Assembly (NCBI GenBank): GCA_028023455.1
Contig: JAQFVV010000152.1
Coordinates: 1,428,001-1,492,000, forward strand
Origin: Epiperipatus broadwayi
Taxonomy: Eukaryota; Onychophora; Udeonychophora; Euonychophora; Peripatidae
DNA: 64,000 nt
Reading direction: 5' to 3'
Part shown: piece after piece, positions 36,576-48,889 of the stretch
Position numbering within the stretch: the first letter of the stretch is position 1
How the letters are laid out: the number at the start of each line of letters is the position of its first letter
Translations under genes and position numbers: made by a program
Notes under the pieces: model-generated
What the model was told of the DNA's origin: nothing
Databases searched by the model: none
The model's input: the letters and a program-made list of their open reading frames with translations, nothing else

Positions 36576-38500
36576 GAGATCAACATCATTCTTCTTCTGT
36601 TGTTACATCAAAAATAAAAAAAATTAGTAAATGTTAAAATAAATAGAAATTAAAACAAATTTTCAAAAAAACATGTATAGATGTTTAATATTAGTAATAA
36701 CAAAGAAAACATTTACATCAAATTAAAACAAAGTCTATTAATAACTAAATAAACATTTACAAGATTAAAACAAAATTCAGAAAAATTATTACTTTAATCT
36801 TTGTATGATGAACAAAACATTATTTCTCACTTTACATGTAGTTGTCAAATGTTTGAACTGCTTCATGTCACAAGAATTTTCTTATACAGTCTTTTTGCCC
36901 ATCCCCCCTACTCAAGTATTTACATATTATATGCCTATTTACTGATTCAAAATGATCAACATAGAATAAATATTTCCAATGTAATTATTACAGAAATTTT
37001 AACCATGCAAAATTTCATATTATTTTAAGCTTGCAAATATTTTAAAATTAGTGGGTTTTTTTAGTTGAATATAATTTTTTATCACCATAAATATGAAGAA
37101 GCCTCTGATGTCATCACATTATGAAGTCAAATATGAACTCATATACTTTTTCTTCATCTTCATTCACCTTTTTTAATGCCATAACTTTTCCCTCATTTAG
37201 GTAATAAAAAATGTATTTGCTGTTCAAAAAAAAAAACATGAATTAAATTTCAATAATAGGATTTATTGATTTGTTGTGAATTGGAATATTAAAATACACT
37301 GGTTTAAGTCCATTTTCTGCTGCCATTTTTAACATACTACCATTGTTTGTATTCTGCCATTATATTCTAAAGGAACATTCTTTAATTTAAGCATAAGAAA
37401 TTTGAAATATTTTATGTGCATTTGTTACAGATTTTTTTAAATGTCATTGTAAAATATTTTGTTTAAGACATTAATTCTTCCATTACTTTACATATTACTC
37501 TAATATTCTTGCTGAATTATTTTTATTTTATTTACCATAATATTTGTCCCTAGTGTTTTGATTATGCTAGTATTTTTTTTGTCATTTGCTATTTTCTCTT
37601 AGCAAAGCCCTAGCAAGAATTTTCTTCATATTTGAACATTTTATTTTTATAATTAAACCCTTCATTTATAACATATATTGACAATCTTTAGAAATGTAAG
37701 CTTTCTAATGATACACATTGTAATATATGAAAATAAATTCTAAATGGAGATTATAAGTTTAACAATGGTGCATGGTATTGTAATAATATAAATAGGAAGG
37801 AATTCTTTTACATGCTTCACATATTTGGAAATGCCAAAATTTGTGAGGGTATAAATTGACCCACTGAAATCAATAGGGCCATACAAATTTAACAAGCCAA
37901 ATCTGTAATGATATAAATTTGCCAATAATTTTAACTAAGCTCTAGAAATAAAGTAAGTCAAAATTTGTATAGAAATAAAGTTAAAATTTATTAATATCCA
38001 CTTATTAAACAAATATCAACTTGACTGGATGCCAAAATTAAAATAAACACTATAAACAATAATTTATTTAAAATTTATAGCAGAGTATATTAAATAGTGT
38101 ATACCAGGATAATTTACAAAATAACCCTTTTATATTATGCATTAAAATTTATGATAGTGTGAAATGGTAAAATAAAATCATTTAAACTTGACAATTGTAC
38201 ATGAAGCTTTGTGTTAATAATTTATTGACAAGCTCTTTATGTTTGAAAAACACTAATAACGCATTTTACTGAATCCTACTAAGGTAAAATACTAATAATA
38301 TACTAGTAAATATAAAGATCAAAATGTAAATATAGAACGATGATTTATTTATATCCAAATTACCAATTGATGTCTATAAAATATTAGATTTATACTGGAT
38401 AATTGCTGAATTCTAATAAAGTATAAAATCTATATTATTTTTCTAATTAATCTTTAAATGTTTGTGATTATATAGAGACTTTGAATAATTATTGTTATAT
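36576..38500. other. AT-rich interval, no gene seen
   Basis: No supportable gene. The ORFs 36801-37028 and 37740-37925 have no recognised motif. Confidence 0.5.
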
Positions 38501-39500
38501 CATGTACAATATTTACTAAATTAAATAAAACTATCAACCCAAGTTGAGTAAAATAATAAAATGTTAATTAATATATTCCATGGTTTGAAATAGTTTAATC
38601 TATAATCTTCTTACTGTTTCAACTATAGTATGATGTAAGAGAGTATATATATTGTAACTTAATAAAATAATGAGCTATGGAACTATTAACAAGTAGTAAC
38701 TTTTATAATATTTGATCCCTTGGTAATCAATTTAAATTAATCATTGTAACTATAAATAGATAATTGTAATGTCAGAATGATCCAAATCATTGTAACTTAA
38801 TAAAATATGAGACTTTTAGAATCCATTGTAATTAAAATTATTAATGAGGGAATGGCATTGTAACCAAATATTAATGACAGATTGGCATTGTAGCCAAAAA
38901 TATAAGATCAAAATGCTTATCTCAAACATATTAATGAGACTAATAAGTTGTAACTATAATAGTCATTGAAATTTATTAATGATCAAAATATTAATTATTA
39001 ATCAAAATATTGGCGGTTTAATTCATCAATTTCTACTTAAGATTTTTAAATATATCATAATATCAATAATTAGAAACTTATGCTTGATGCAATAATGCTT
39101 AGGCAATAATGCTTGGAAACTAGTCATTTCAGTTATCTGGTATCTGGCCTATTTCAAACCCTACTAAAGCAGCCATTGTATCCTCAATAAACAAGTATGA
39201 ACACAGGGCAAGTTAAATGAACTCTTAAGACATTATAACTTATGAAACCACATCAAGTAGGTGAGTACATTGTTAACCCAATAAAAATCTTTTCTCAATA
39301 AATCCAACAGTAAATTTTATTCACTCTTATCTCTTGGTTTGATATCTAGTGCATATTTAAGTGAATAACAAGTGAATATGGTCTAGCAGGGCGCCACTAG
39401 ACTATCTGAAACTAGACAAAGTTATATCTTATAACCTTTTCACATGTACCAGGTTTGAACCCCTTTTGGTACTTTATTTCTAACACAAATGGAGGATTTT
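38500..39500 (+). other. Possible LTR-type remnant
   Basis: A block with repeated ATTGTAAC motifs (38758-38960) is followed by several AATAAA signals (CCTCAATAAACAAG near 39181, CCCAATAAAAATC near 39278, CTCAATAAATCC near 39294). A hairpin-forming GTCTAGCAGGGCGCCACTAG (39380-39399, closing with AC) comes next. Signal order and the GC spike at the end resemble an LTR end with a primer-site-like region, but no paired LTR, TG...CA termini or gag/pol ORF is seen. Confidence 0.2.
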
Positions 39501-42500
39501 GCTTTTAGACCCATATCACTGTATCCACTAACATTTAGGTAAACACAAAACATCCTTAAAGATAAAGTGGTATATAAAATTCATCAGACAGAAATCATCT
39601 AGATCCTAATATAATAAATGTGTTTCAATATCTTTAAAAGTTTTACTAGCTCACATTATACTATTAATTTAGGATGGCAATTCACTCATCCTTGCATGAT
39701 GTAGATTATGGAATGGTGGTTATTATAATGATTCTCGAAGGTCAACTAAATATCATGAAATCATTTATTTATGGCCTTTAAACATTTATCTAGTTCATTA
39801 ATTAAAACGTGATGATGATGATGATGATAATGATAATGGTTTCAACCATAGCTTTAGGACTAAGCCTAACCTAAAATTTAGTTCTAAAGAAATTCATAAC
39901 TATTGGTTAATCTTAGTATATCGAATTGGAACTTAAACAATTAATATTCACCATTGATGATGAATGATCACAAATAATAAAGAATATCCTTAATGAAATA
40001 TATACACCTTGTTTAATAAAACAAATTTAACATTTATTACTGCATTTCTAACATATACGTGAAAATTTCTAGATGGACAAAAATTTATATGAATAATAAC
40101 AATAATAATAATAATAATAATAATTGACTATTTTGAAATCATAATATTAATTTTAAGTTCTTCCCCCTTTCCCCTTAATGATATAATGTATATTAAATTG
40201 GATACCAAATTTGCTAAGATTTTCAATCCACAAGAAAATATTTCATATAAAAAAATAAACACTCTTTTGGCACACATACGTTTATAATCTAACATGTAAA
40301 GTAGAATGATTAAGTAAAAAATGTTAGTGGAATCGAAAGAGATTTCCAGAAACAAGTTTTTAAATTATTTCTCCCCCTCCCTTCTAAGCTTTGAGATCAC
40401 TATCCTTTAACTTAAAACAAAAATAATCTAATATCTTAATGCTGCCTGTTATTATCATATTCACACATCATCATATACATGAAACGAGTTAATATATTAC
40501 CATGTACGTGTGTGTGGATACCCTTAGAAACAAAATATTATTTAAAACCAAATAATAATACAAAAAAAATATTTTACATCTTAATAACATTTCATAACTT
40601 TAGATTAATAGAAAATCATACCCTTTTAGAAAACAAAATTCATCAATGTATGGCATAATAATTTTAGCATACATAAAATCATTAATGAAGCTTATGGTTA
40701 TTATTACTAAGAAATTCTTGGTTTAAATCGATTTTGGTTGTTTTAAAGTTCTGGGAAAAAATATAAACTTTATTGCTAGAATTTTACCAATAGTCTCTGA
40801 TATCATAAAAAGAAAATATATAATGAAAATTCATATTACCAGTCCCTTTTATTTTGTGGACGCTTCCAAGAGTTCAAACTTAGCTTGTTAAATGTCTATA
40901 CTTTAGCAGCAAACAATTTCTGTAGTTCACTGGAACAGTTTTTTTCTTGAGGCTTATAATTATTTGATGATGATGATGATGAGTTTATTTGCTTCAGTGG
41001 GAACTATTTTGCACTGGAACTTTTTCTTCCCTTCCTTGTTAGGCATAATTCTTCTAATAGATTGGAGTATATCAGTTGTTCTCATATTTATAATTTTTTT
41101 CTTGGGTTTAAATTCAGCCACTGGAATCTGAACTTGCTGATTTAATATTTATCAGTAGATTAATTATTTTCCCTTGGCTTACAAATACCAGTGAATGTTT
41201 TCTTTTACTTAAAATATAAATGAGTGGTCAGCGAAGTTAAATATCATTTCTCCCAAATCAATCATAAGGTGTAGAATATTTTTAACTCAAACAAGACATT
41301 TCTTATTCTTTTCTTTATATGATGTGCTGGCTGATAGTCTGGTAAACAGATGATACATATATAGATTTTTAACCCATCATCCTTATATTTTCAATCTTCA
41401 AAAAAAATTTTATATAAAAAAAAGATTTTAAATTGATATCTGGCAGAATTAAAACGCTTGTTCTTTTCCTAGTTTCAATATTTAAAAAAATCCCATTAAC
41501 TGATTTTTCAGACTGGTTTTATACTTTATGTTCTTCTATTTTCAGTCGACTTATTTAATTAGATTTATAGTATCTTTTTCTAGAAACATGAAAATTCACA
41601 TGACCATGATTTTCAGACGAACCTTGTTTTGAAGGAAAAATTGTCAATCCTTTTTCTTCACATCTCTCATAACTGTAACACCTAAAATTTGAGCTGCTTT
41701 CTTTGATCAAGCTGATGGGAAATTTTTAAAGCTATACTTCTCACATCGTCTAAGCTTCACCATAACAAACAATCTTTATAACACAAAATTGTTGAGTAAT
41801 AAAAAAAATAATTTAACAGATTTAACTTTTCTTCTTTTTCTTTTTCAATATGTAAAAAAAATGTAGATTTATGTATGCAATATACAAACACACTTTATCA
41901 TTCAAATCATTTATAAAAACTGGCCTATTAAAGTAATCTGAATGCTATTTATAAACTATACTTTTGATATTTAAAATTAAATCCTTACAATTTTTAAACC
42001 CAAATTACAATCATAGAAAACTAAAATAGGAATAGATAATAACAAAAAAATTTCAGAATTAATCTAGCAAGTGCAGACTAGTTTTAAAGAAAGTTAATAT
42101 TTGGAATTTAACACACACTGCCCTATAAAAAATTAACTATTGAATAAAAAGAAGGTGTGTACTATTGTGAGTTTTATCAACACACAAACATCAAGGAACA
42201 TGACTGATGCCCCCACTCTCTTTCTATCTTAGGCTTTAGAACTTGATCTTGTAGGGTTTAAACTTGGGTGCCCTACAGCTTCTTTATTACATAAAAATGT
42301 GATGATGATTTTTGTTCACATTTTTTTTCATGCACATTACTACAAATTTAGCTATGGACTAAATTGTAATGGCACAATATATATATATTTACCACAAAGA
42401 TAATATTTATATATTGTCTTCAATAAATAATAAATATTAAATATAAGGAAAAATATTAATCAGTTTTAGTTCGCTTATCAATCATTCCTATTACAATAAA

Positions 42501-43195
42501 TAATTTATTTATTCTAGATGTTCTTTACACATTAAAGTATTTATTTATCTCAAATAATAATCAGTTATTTATTTTACTTATATTTTGATTTTGTATTTCA
42601 AATGAGATGCTAAGCAAATGAAAACAATTATTAAAATTAAAGTTTACTACAATTCTTTAAATTCTTATTTTAAAGTTATTAAAATTTTCTTTTTTATTAT
42701 TTATATATATATATCATATTTATATACATACATACCTTAACTGATCCTAAAATATAATACAAGTAACAAATAAAGCATAGAATCTGTTGTTTAATTGATG
42801 ATAAAATAGTATTGAAAGTTTATACATATAAAGTCCAATTATCCTAAAATTCATTTGTTAAGATAATGTGAAGAAAAAATCATAATATGATAATATTTTT
42901 AAAAACCATAATAATCCCAAGAGTTTTCTGTTATAAGTATTCAAAATTTATTAAGATAAATAAATCTTAGTATATTATAGCAATTATTTCCTTTTATAAG
43001 TACTCAAAGTTTATTAAAATAAATAATTTCTAGTTGATTGTTGCAATATTTATATTTTAGTTTATACAGAATAATAAGCATTATTTTATATTTTTGAACT
43101 GGATTAGATCATTATTCTACTAAATCAAAATCATTATCCATTTGGTTTTAACATTTGGTGAATTATTTATTGGTATAATAGGCATATTTATATAT
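39501..43195. other. AT-rich interval with short trinucleotide runs
   Basis: No gene is supportable. A (GAT)n run lies at about 39808-39835, (ATA)n at about 40098-40122 and (GAT)n at about 40962-40981. The first could be the tail of an unseen RTE copy, but no coding remnant precedes it. The minus ORF at 40128-40355 is not recognised. Confidence 0.5.
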
Positions 43196-43695
43196 NNNNN
43201 NNNNNNNNNNNNNNNNNNNNNNNNNNNNNNNNNNNNNNNNNNNNNNNNNNNNNNNNNNNNNNNNNNNNNNNNNNNNNNNNNNNNNNNNNNNNNNNNNNNN
43301 NNNNNNNNNNNNNNNNNNNNNNNNNNNNNNNNNNNNNNNNNNNNNNNNNNNNNNNNNNNNNNNNNNNNNNNNNNNNNNNNNNNNNNNNNNNNNNNNNNNN
43401 NNNNNNNNNNNNNNNNNNNNNNNNNNNNNNNNNNNNNNNNNNNNNNNNNNNNNNNNNNNNNNNNNNNNNNNNNNNNNNNNNNNNNNNNNNNNNNNNNNNN
43501 NNNNNNNNNNNNNNNNNNNNNNNNNNNNNNNNNNNNNNNNNNNNNNNNNNNNNNNNNNNNNNNNNNNNNNNNNNNNNNNNNNNNNNNNNNNNNNNNNNNN
43601 NNNNNNNNNNNNNNNNNNNNNNNNNNNNNNNNNNNNNNNNNNNNNNNNNNNNNNNNNNNNNNNNNNNNNNNNNNNNNNNNNNNNNNNNNNNNNNN
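43196..43695. other. Assembly gap, 500 N
   Basis: Exactly 500 N characters, a typical fixed-size placeholder, so the true length is unknown. Two long apparent ORFs across it are artefacts of translating N. The left flank ends in a TATATAT run; the right flank breaks a PLE frame in the catalytic YVDD motif. Confidence 0.99.
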
Positions 43696-44408
43696 CATCA
43701 ACATATCCAGCAAAGAACTTTAAAATAAAAAATCCTTCTTAATAATAATTTCCTCTTCCAAATAATTCATATAAACTGAACAAATTAAAGAGAAATAATA
43801 TATCTTATTATCCATCCTTCCTTAATCTTATAACAATGACCATTATAAGAAAAAACATTCAATCTTCCAATAATAAAATCAAATCTTTAATAACTTTAAT
43901 CTTAACTAACACAGACATAAGAACATCAATATTGCTTAATCTATTAACGGATTGATACATAGTTTCAATATGCAAACTACCAAATAGCCAATTACTTTCC
44001 ATTTTAAAATTATTAATCTTATCAAAAGCTTTAAAAGAAGAAGAAACTGTGTAATGACCAAAAGCAACAAATTGTTTAAAAAAATTATTCAAGAACTTAG
44101 AAAGAAACACTATCCATAGAGTCAAAAATAAATCTTAAAGGAAAACCATTTTTGTGAGTCTTAATATTTACAAACATTTTAGCTGATATGAAGTCATTAT
44201 AATATCATTTTAAATCTATTAAAAAATTTATTACATTATATTTATTAACCTCATTTTAATAACATTTGTAAAACCATGTATTTACCATTATTTAATTTTT
44301 TGTTTTTTTTCCTGAACCTATTTTCTTTCATAATGACACACCAGCCAGCTTTTTCTCCATGGGAAATGATCACTTCATTAGCAATTAACTTGTCCTTAAG
44401 ATGCCTAA
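43696..44408 (-). mobile_element. Penelope-like element RT fragment, minus arm, cut by gap
   Basis: On the minus strand, broken frames give KENRFRKK-like and LNNGKY motifs (about 44290-44335), NIKTHKNGFPLRFIFDS (about 44118-44168), then an 88-codon open frame (43859-44125) with SKFLNNFFKQFVAFGHYTVS, FDKINNFKMESNWLFGSLHI and ETMYQSVNRLSNIDVLMSVL. It ends at the gap in FFAGYVDD (43696-43720). These blocks align one-to-one with the 15.24-16.08 kb fragment, so the two are the same family. Stops between blocks indicate decay. Confidence 0.65.
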
Positions 44409-44418
44409 CCTGCTGAGA

Positions 44419-44560
44419 TTAGGCATCTTATGGATAGGTTAATTGCTAATGAAGTGATGATTTCTCATGAAGACAAAGCTGGCTGGAGTATCATTATGAA
44501 AGAAAATGCGTTCAGGGGGGAAATAGATAAAGAATTAAATAATGGTAAATATATTGTATC
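44419..44560 (+). mobile_element. Penelope-like element N-terminal fragment, plus arm
   Basis: Starting about 10 bp from the minus arm, the plus strand repeats its beginning in opposite orientation. Readable are SHEDKAGWSIIMKEN (44463-44505), then FRGEIDKELNNGKY (to about 44552). An acidic-DK...VI-M...L..Y pattern here fits the ADKG-containing start of PLE RTs. Arms 44265-44408 and 44419-44560 form an inverted repeat. Confidence 0.6.
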
Positions 44561-45890
44561 GTTTCTGGTCAATTTATGCTTTATACATTATAACTAGCTA
44601 ATATATTTGTTAATCAAGTTATGTTTGCATTTATTTATTTTTAAAATGAGAAAGTTTCACAGAATGTAACTACATTTCCAAATTAACTCGCCTAATTCCT
44701 TATTAGTTTTGTTTGATTTTATTAGCTAATTGTTCAGTGTGTCAGTTTTTAATTTATTTAGTGAGTGCCAGGGTTATATAACACACTGACCTGGAGTGAT
44801 TAATAAATGTAAACTGTTTCAATTAATTTTGAAAGGTTAGTTTTCTCTCCTCTTTTTTTCTTTTGTTTTGTAGTAATTTCCCGGGTTTATAACTCATAAA
44901 GTTGTATTGGCATTGAAAAAACAAAATCTCTCTAATTAGTTAGTTCATTTCAATAAAATTTTTATTAACAATAAATAGTGATTATATCCTGATAAAGGAT
45001 AAATAAACGAATAAATTGTATAATAATATGATTATATAATGTTCTAATTGCCATCTGGCTAGATTATATTATGAGAACACAATTGTTATACTCTTATGTG
45101 GTTAGGTATAATGAAGAGATTGTGTAGAATATGAGAAACTAAGAACTTGTTTAATGGTATTAATATAAACATGAATATTTTCTTTTAAAATCGCCTATTC
45201 TATAATGCTGGGTAGGTGGGAGTTGATAATCAGGAAAAGGACAGAGCAGTTAAAGACCAGGTGTCGTCAAAGACTTTACTGGAGGCAAGGAGCTGGTCAC
45301 GTTTCTTGATTTTTTTTTGAGCGTTTGATAAAACAATGGTATGATTTGTGGCGGGGAAATTCCATGAGAGTTTTGCATCTCACTATCCATATGGAATAAA
45401 GGACAAAAATAGAAAACCTTATTATTAAAAAAGTTCCATTGTGAATGGCGTTTTCAAGTGAAAGAATCATATCAGATCTTATGAGAATCATATCAGATCT
45501 TATGTTGGAAGAGTTGGCAGAACTGAAAAATAAAAAAACACAAATAGATATACAATGTACAGATTATATCATAAAAAGTGATTTATTAACTCTATACATG
45601 AAGTTAATAAATGAAAACACACACATATATTAAACATAGGATATACATTACACAAGTAATTAATATTTTAGATGAGCTATTAATTTAACTTTATTACATT
45701 ATATAAATTAAACATCACTTAAGCAATCAGGGAATAATATGCTTAAATAAAACAAAACACGATTTTGCAATATTTGCAGTTATATACTTAAAAAATAAAA
45801 GTGACAAGAATTATAATTAAGATTATGACATATGAGTAGAAAAAGTAAAACATTAAAAAAGGATGGTGATTTATAATGCAGCAAAGAATA
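44561..45890. other. Interval without a recognised gene
   Basis: No gene is supported. TCCTGATAAAGGATAAATAA at 44995-45014 followed by ACGAAT looks like a very weak hammerhead-core trace. A GC-richer stretch lies at 45210-45300. Inside the small ORF 45445-45633 a 19-bp unit GAATCATATCAGATCTTAT is duplicated (45466-45484 and 45485-45503). Confidence 0.35.
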
Positions 45891-46545
45891 TTAAAACAGA
45901 CAAAACTCTCCATACATTAGTGCAAGATGAGTAGGCACTAGATAGGGATTTTATGCACAAGCCTTCTGGCATACATTGATTAATCTGGCTTGCACTGAGT
46001 GGCACTACTGTATGGAGAGTTTTGCCTGTTTTCATAACAGTTATAAGCAATCATAAGAAATGGTGATCATGTGATGTTTAGTGGTTTAATACCAATCCTG
46101 CCTAATAGGATAGTGATGGCTATAGTTATTAAAGAACCAAAGACACCATAATGTATGGATACTGAATTGAGTTCAGACTTATATAACTATATAAGCTCAT
46201 GAGCTTGGATTGAAAATATTATTGTGTTTTCAATTTTATTCTCATGGTTTTGTTGTTAAGTAGAGATAAAAGGTGGCTGCTGAAAGGTTGCATTACATCC
46301 TAAGATCTAGGTGCAGTGCTCTCAGATCCAAGGCTCCTCACTGACAAAAATCACAAGCTAGAAACTAGTCTGGGAATATTGGATGAGTAGGCACTAGATA
46401 AGGATTTAATGTGCAAGCCTTCTGACATCCATTGATTACTCTGGCTTGCATTGAGAGGCACTACTATATGGAGAGTTTTGTCTATTTTAATAACAGTTAA
46501 GAGCAAGCATAAGAAATTGTGATCATGTGATGTTTAGTGGTTTAA
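45890..46545. mobile_element. Long-TIR palindromic element, dimeric copy D/E
   Basis: Two right-arm units in direct orientation are separated by about 250 bp of linker. Unit D is 45892-46085: CAAAACTCTCCATACATTAG, then directly GATGAGTAGGCACTAGATAG to GTATGGAGAGTTTTGCCTGT. Unit E is about 46260-46545: centre CTAAGATCTAGGTGCAGTGC, arm CTAGAAACTAGTCTGGGAAT, end ATGGAGAGTTTTGTCTATTT. Both end in GTGATCATGTGATGTTTAGT. The same dimer with the same linker recurs at 59.9-60.6 kb. Confidence 0.85.
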
Positions 46546-47169
46546 TAAAGAATATTACCAATATATTTGAACTTTATTAAATTTGAGGCCTATTTTTAAG
46601 TTAAATGAAATGTAATATATTTTAACTTAATAGAAATATTTTAATAATTAGGTATTTATTAAAAACTACTAGTATGAATAAGTACTTAATAACAAATATC
46701 AATTATAAGAATAATATTATATATTGTATGTGGGATAAAATTATTTAAAATTTTAACAATGCCTACAAAAATATTGACTCATTCTTTATAATGAAAAGCT
46801 TCAGAAAAATTTTGAATGTATTGTGCAGAAACAGTGTTCAACCATGAAATTTTTTGTTCCCAATATATTCAAATATCTGCATCTGTGATAAATCTGTAAA
46901 ATGAATGATAGATCCACAAAAATATTATGATATAGTTGATCAAGTGATAATTTTTACCACCATGCTTTGGATTTCAACACTTCACTCTGCAATTTCCAGA
47001 AATAAACCCTTTTAATAATATTAAATGTATAAATTGCATTTATGTTATCATATGGTATTCTTTTCACCATTTGTTGTCCTGTTCCCTCAATACTTAATGA
47101 CATATATTGTAGCATCCATATTAAAACTCAGTTAATTTTGAATATCAGTTTATTTTTAGATATTTTACA
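46546..47169. other. AT-rich interval, no gene seen
   Basis: No supportable feature. Confidence 0.5.
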
Positions 47170-47300
47170 TGTGAAGATTGAAATAAATTTATAGACAATA
47201 TATGATGTGATGTACTGTGACTTTTCCTTAAATGGAGTGAGGAATCACTCAGCAACTATACCCAGAGAAACCTGTTAGCCACTTTACCTTAAAAGTCTTC
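47170..47300 (-). mobile_element. CR1/L2-like LINE, 3' UTR fragment
   Basis: The minus strand (TAAGGTAAAGTGGCTAACAG, GTTTCTCTGGGTATAGTTGC, a GATTCCTCACTCC block, then GTACATCACATCAT) matches the last 110-130 bp of the LINE at 22055-22165. Only the 3' end is present, the usual outcome of truncated retrotransposition. Confidence 0.75.
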
Positions 47301-47674
47301 AGACAGATACTGCCCTCTGCAATATTTTTTCACCATGTTTTATTTATATATATTATTTATAATATCTAGGGAAATCTATCAATAAGACTCAGACCTGACT
47401 CAAATGAAGTCATAGTCATTTATACTAATTCTGAATTGTAAACACATTAACAGTTTTAAATACTGAAGCTAATTAAGCATTCAAAATTTGGTTCATTTTA
47501 AATTTAAGCAAATTATATATTTCTTTTTTTATGAACTATTGTTAAAATTCTATGATATTTATCTGATTTTATTGTTCAAAAGTATAAAAAAAAAATACAC
47601 CTCACTTTATATTTTTATTTTTATGCTAATATGACGTGTGTGTGTATATATATATATATCTGTAACATATATAG
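47301..47674. other. AT-rich interval, no gene seen
   Basis: A TG/TA dinucleotide run lies at 47636-47660. No gene is seen. Confidence 0.5.
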
Positions 47675-48618
47675 ATATCTGAAATTTTTCGATTTTTTAT
47701 TTAATAGTTAACTATTAGATAAATGTTGGGCTTGAACTAAATATTCTAGTATCTCACGGATAACAGCCAACAGCTAAAAATTGATCTAGGGATAAAGATA
47801 TTCAGAAAAGTTTGTTAAGAGCTATTCATGCTCATTATACAACATTTGTAGTACAAGCCTATTAAATTAAGTCACATGATGTATGACTTCATTTCCTTGC
47901 AATTATACTTTTGCTCTTGATGCTTTGGCAATATTATATTGTTGAAGCTTTTAATATATGGTTTATCTGAACTTTGATCAGTCCCATATAGCTACTTAAA
48001 TTAGATAGTTGAATTTGAAGACATATAAAGACATATAGATGTCTGAAAATTTTAGATTTTCTACTTAATAGTTAACTATTAGATAAATGTTGAGCTGGAG
48101 CTGGTATTTTTTGATGTAATATCTGAATAGCCTACTGCCTCACTGATGACAGCCAACAACTAAAGACTTGTCTGGCGATAGAGATATTCATAAAATCTTG
48201 TTAAGAGCTATTCATGCTCATTAACTTATTAAATTAGGTCATGTGATGTAACTTGATTTCCTTGCAATTAAAGTTTTCCTCTTGAGCCTTTGGCAATGTT
48301 ATATTGCTGAAGCTATTAATATATAGCATATCTAAACTTTTTTCAGTGCCATGTGGCTATTTAAGTTAGATAGTTGGATTTGAAAACATAGATGTCTGAA
48401 AATTTCAGATTTTTTTCTTAACAAATTCTGGATTTAAGCTGGTATTTTTAGAACTAATATCTGAATATCCTAGTCCTTAGTGATGGCAGCCAACAGCTAG
48501 AAACCAGTCTAGGGATAGAGATATTTGAAAAAGCTTATTAAGAGCTATTTTTCCTCATTATATAACATTTATAGTATAAGTTTATTAAATTAAGTCATGT
48601 GATGTATGACTTGATTCT

Positions 48619-48620
<2 letters not shown>
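47675..48620 (+). repeat. Tandem repeat, unit about 350-365 bp, about 2.7 copies
   Basis: Three successive units start with TCTGAAAWTTTYVGATTTT at about 47677, 48041 and 48392. Each contains ACAGCCAACARCTARARA, GATAGAGATATTC-like, TTAAGAGCTATTCATGCTC-like, AAATTARGTCAYRTGATGT and TTTGGCAATRTTATATTG blocks in order. The third unit is truncated at the AT run from 48617. Copies are about 80-85 percent alike by eye. No coding frame. Confidence 0.85.
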
Positions 48621-48657
<37 letters not shown>

Positions 48658-48690
48658 TATATATATATATATATATATATATTCATATAT
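48617..48690. repeat. (AT)n dinucleotide run
   Basis: Nearly uninterrupted AT repeats with a GAGAT interruption near 48653 and an ATTC interruption near 48681. Confidence 0.95.
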
Positions 48691-48889
48691 ATATGAATGT
48701 TTTCATACGAAAAAGATGTATTCATAATTTTTTAAAACATTTGGGATTTTTAAACATATAAATTAACTTTGACCAAACCAAACAACCTTTGAAATTGTAA
48801 TAGGAACTGCAATTTTAAAATTAGAAAATAATTGAAAGATTAAAGTTTTGGGAGTTAATTTTGCCTATGTTTAAAAATAAGAAAGAATA

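Noticed and set aside
39808-39835. (GAT)n run as the tail of another RTE copy
   Set aside because: No RTE coding remnant precedes it on either strand, so it is treated as a plain microsatellite.
43120-43723. ORFs of 197 and 193 codons on both strands
   Set aside because: They consist of N translated as X across the assembly gap.
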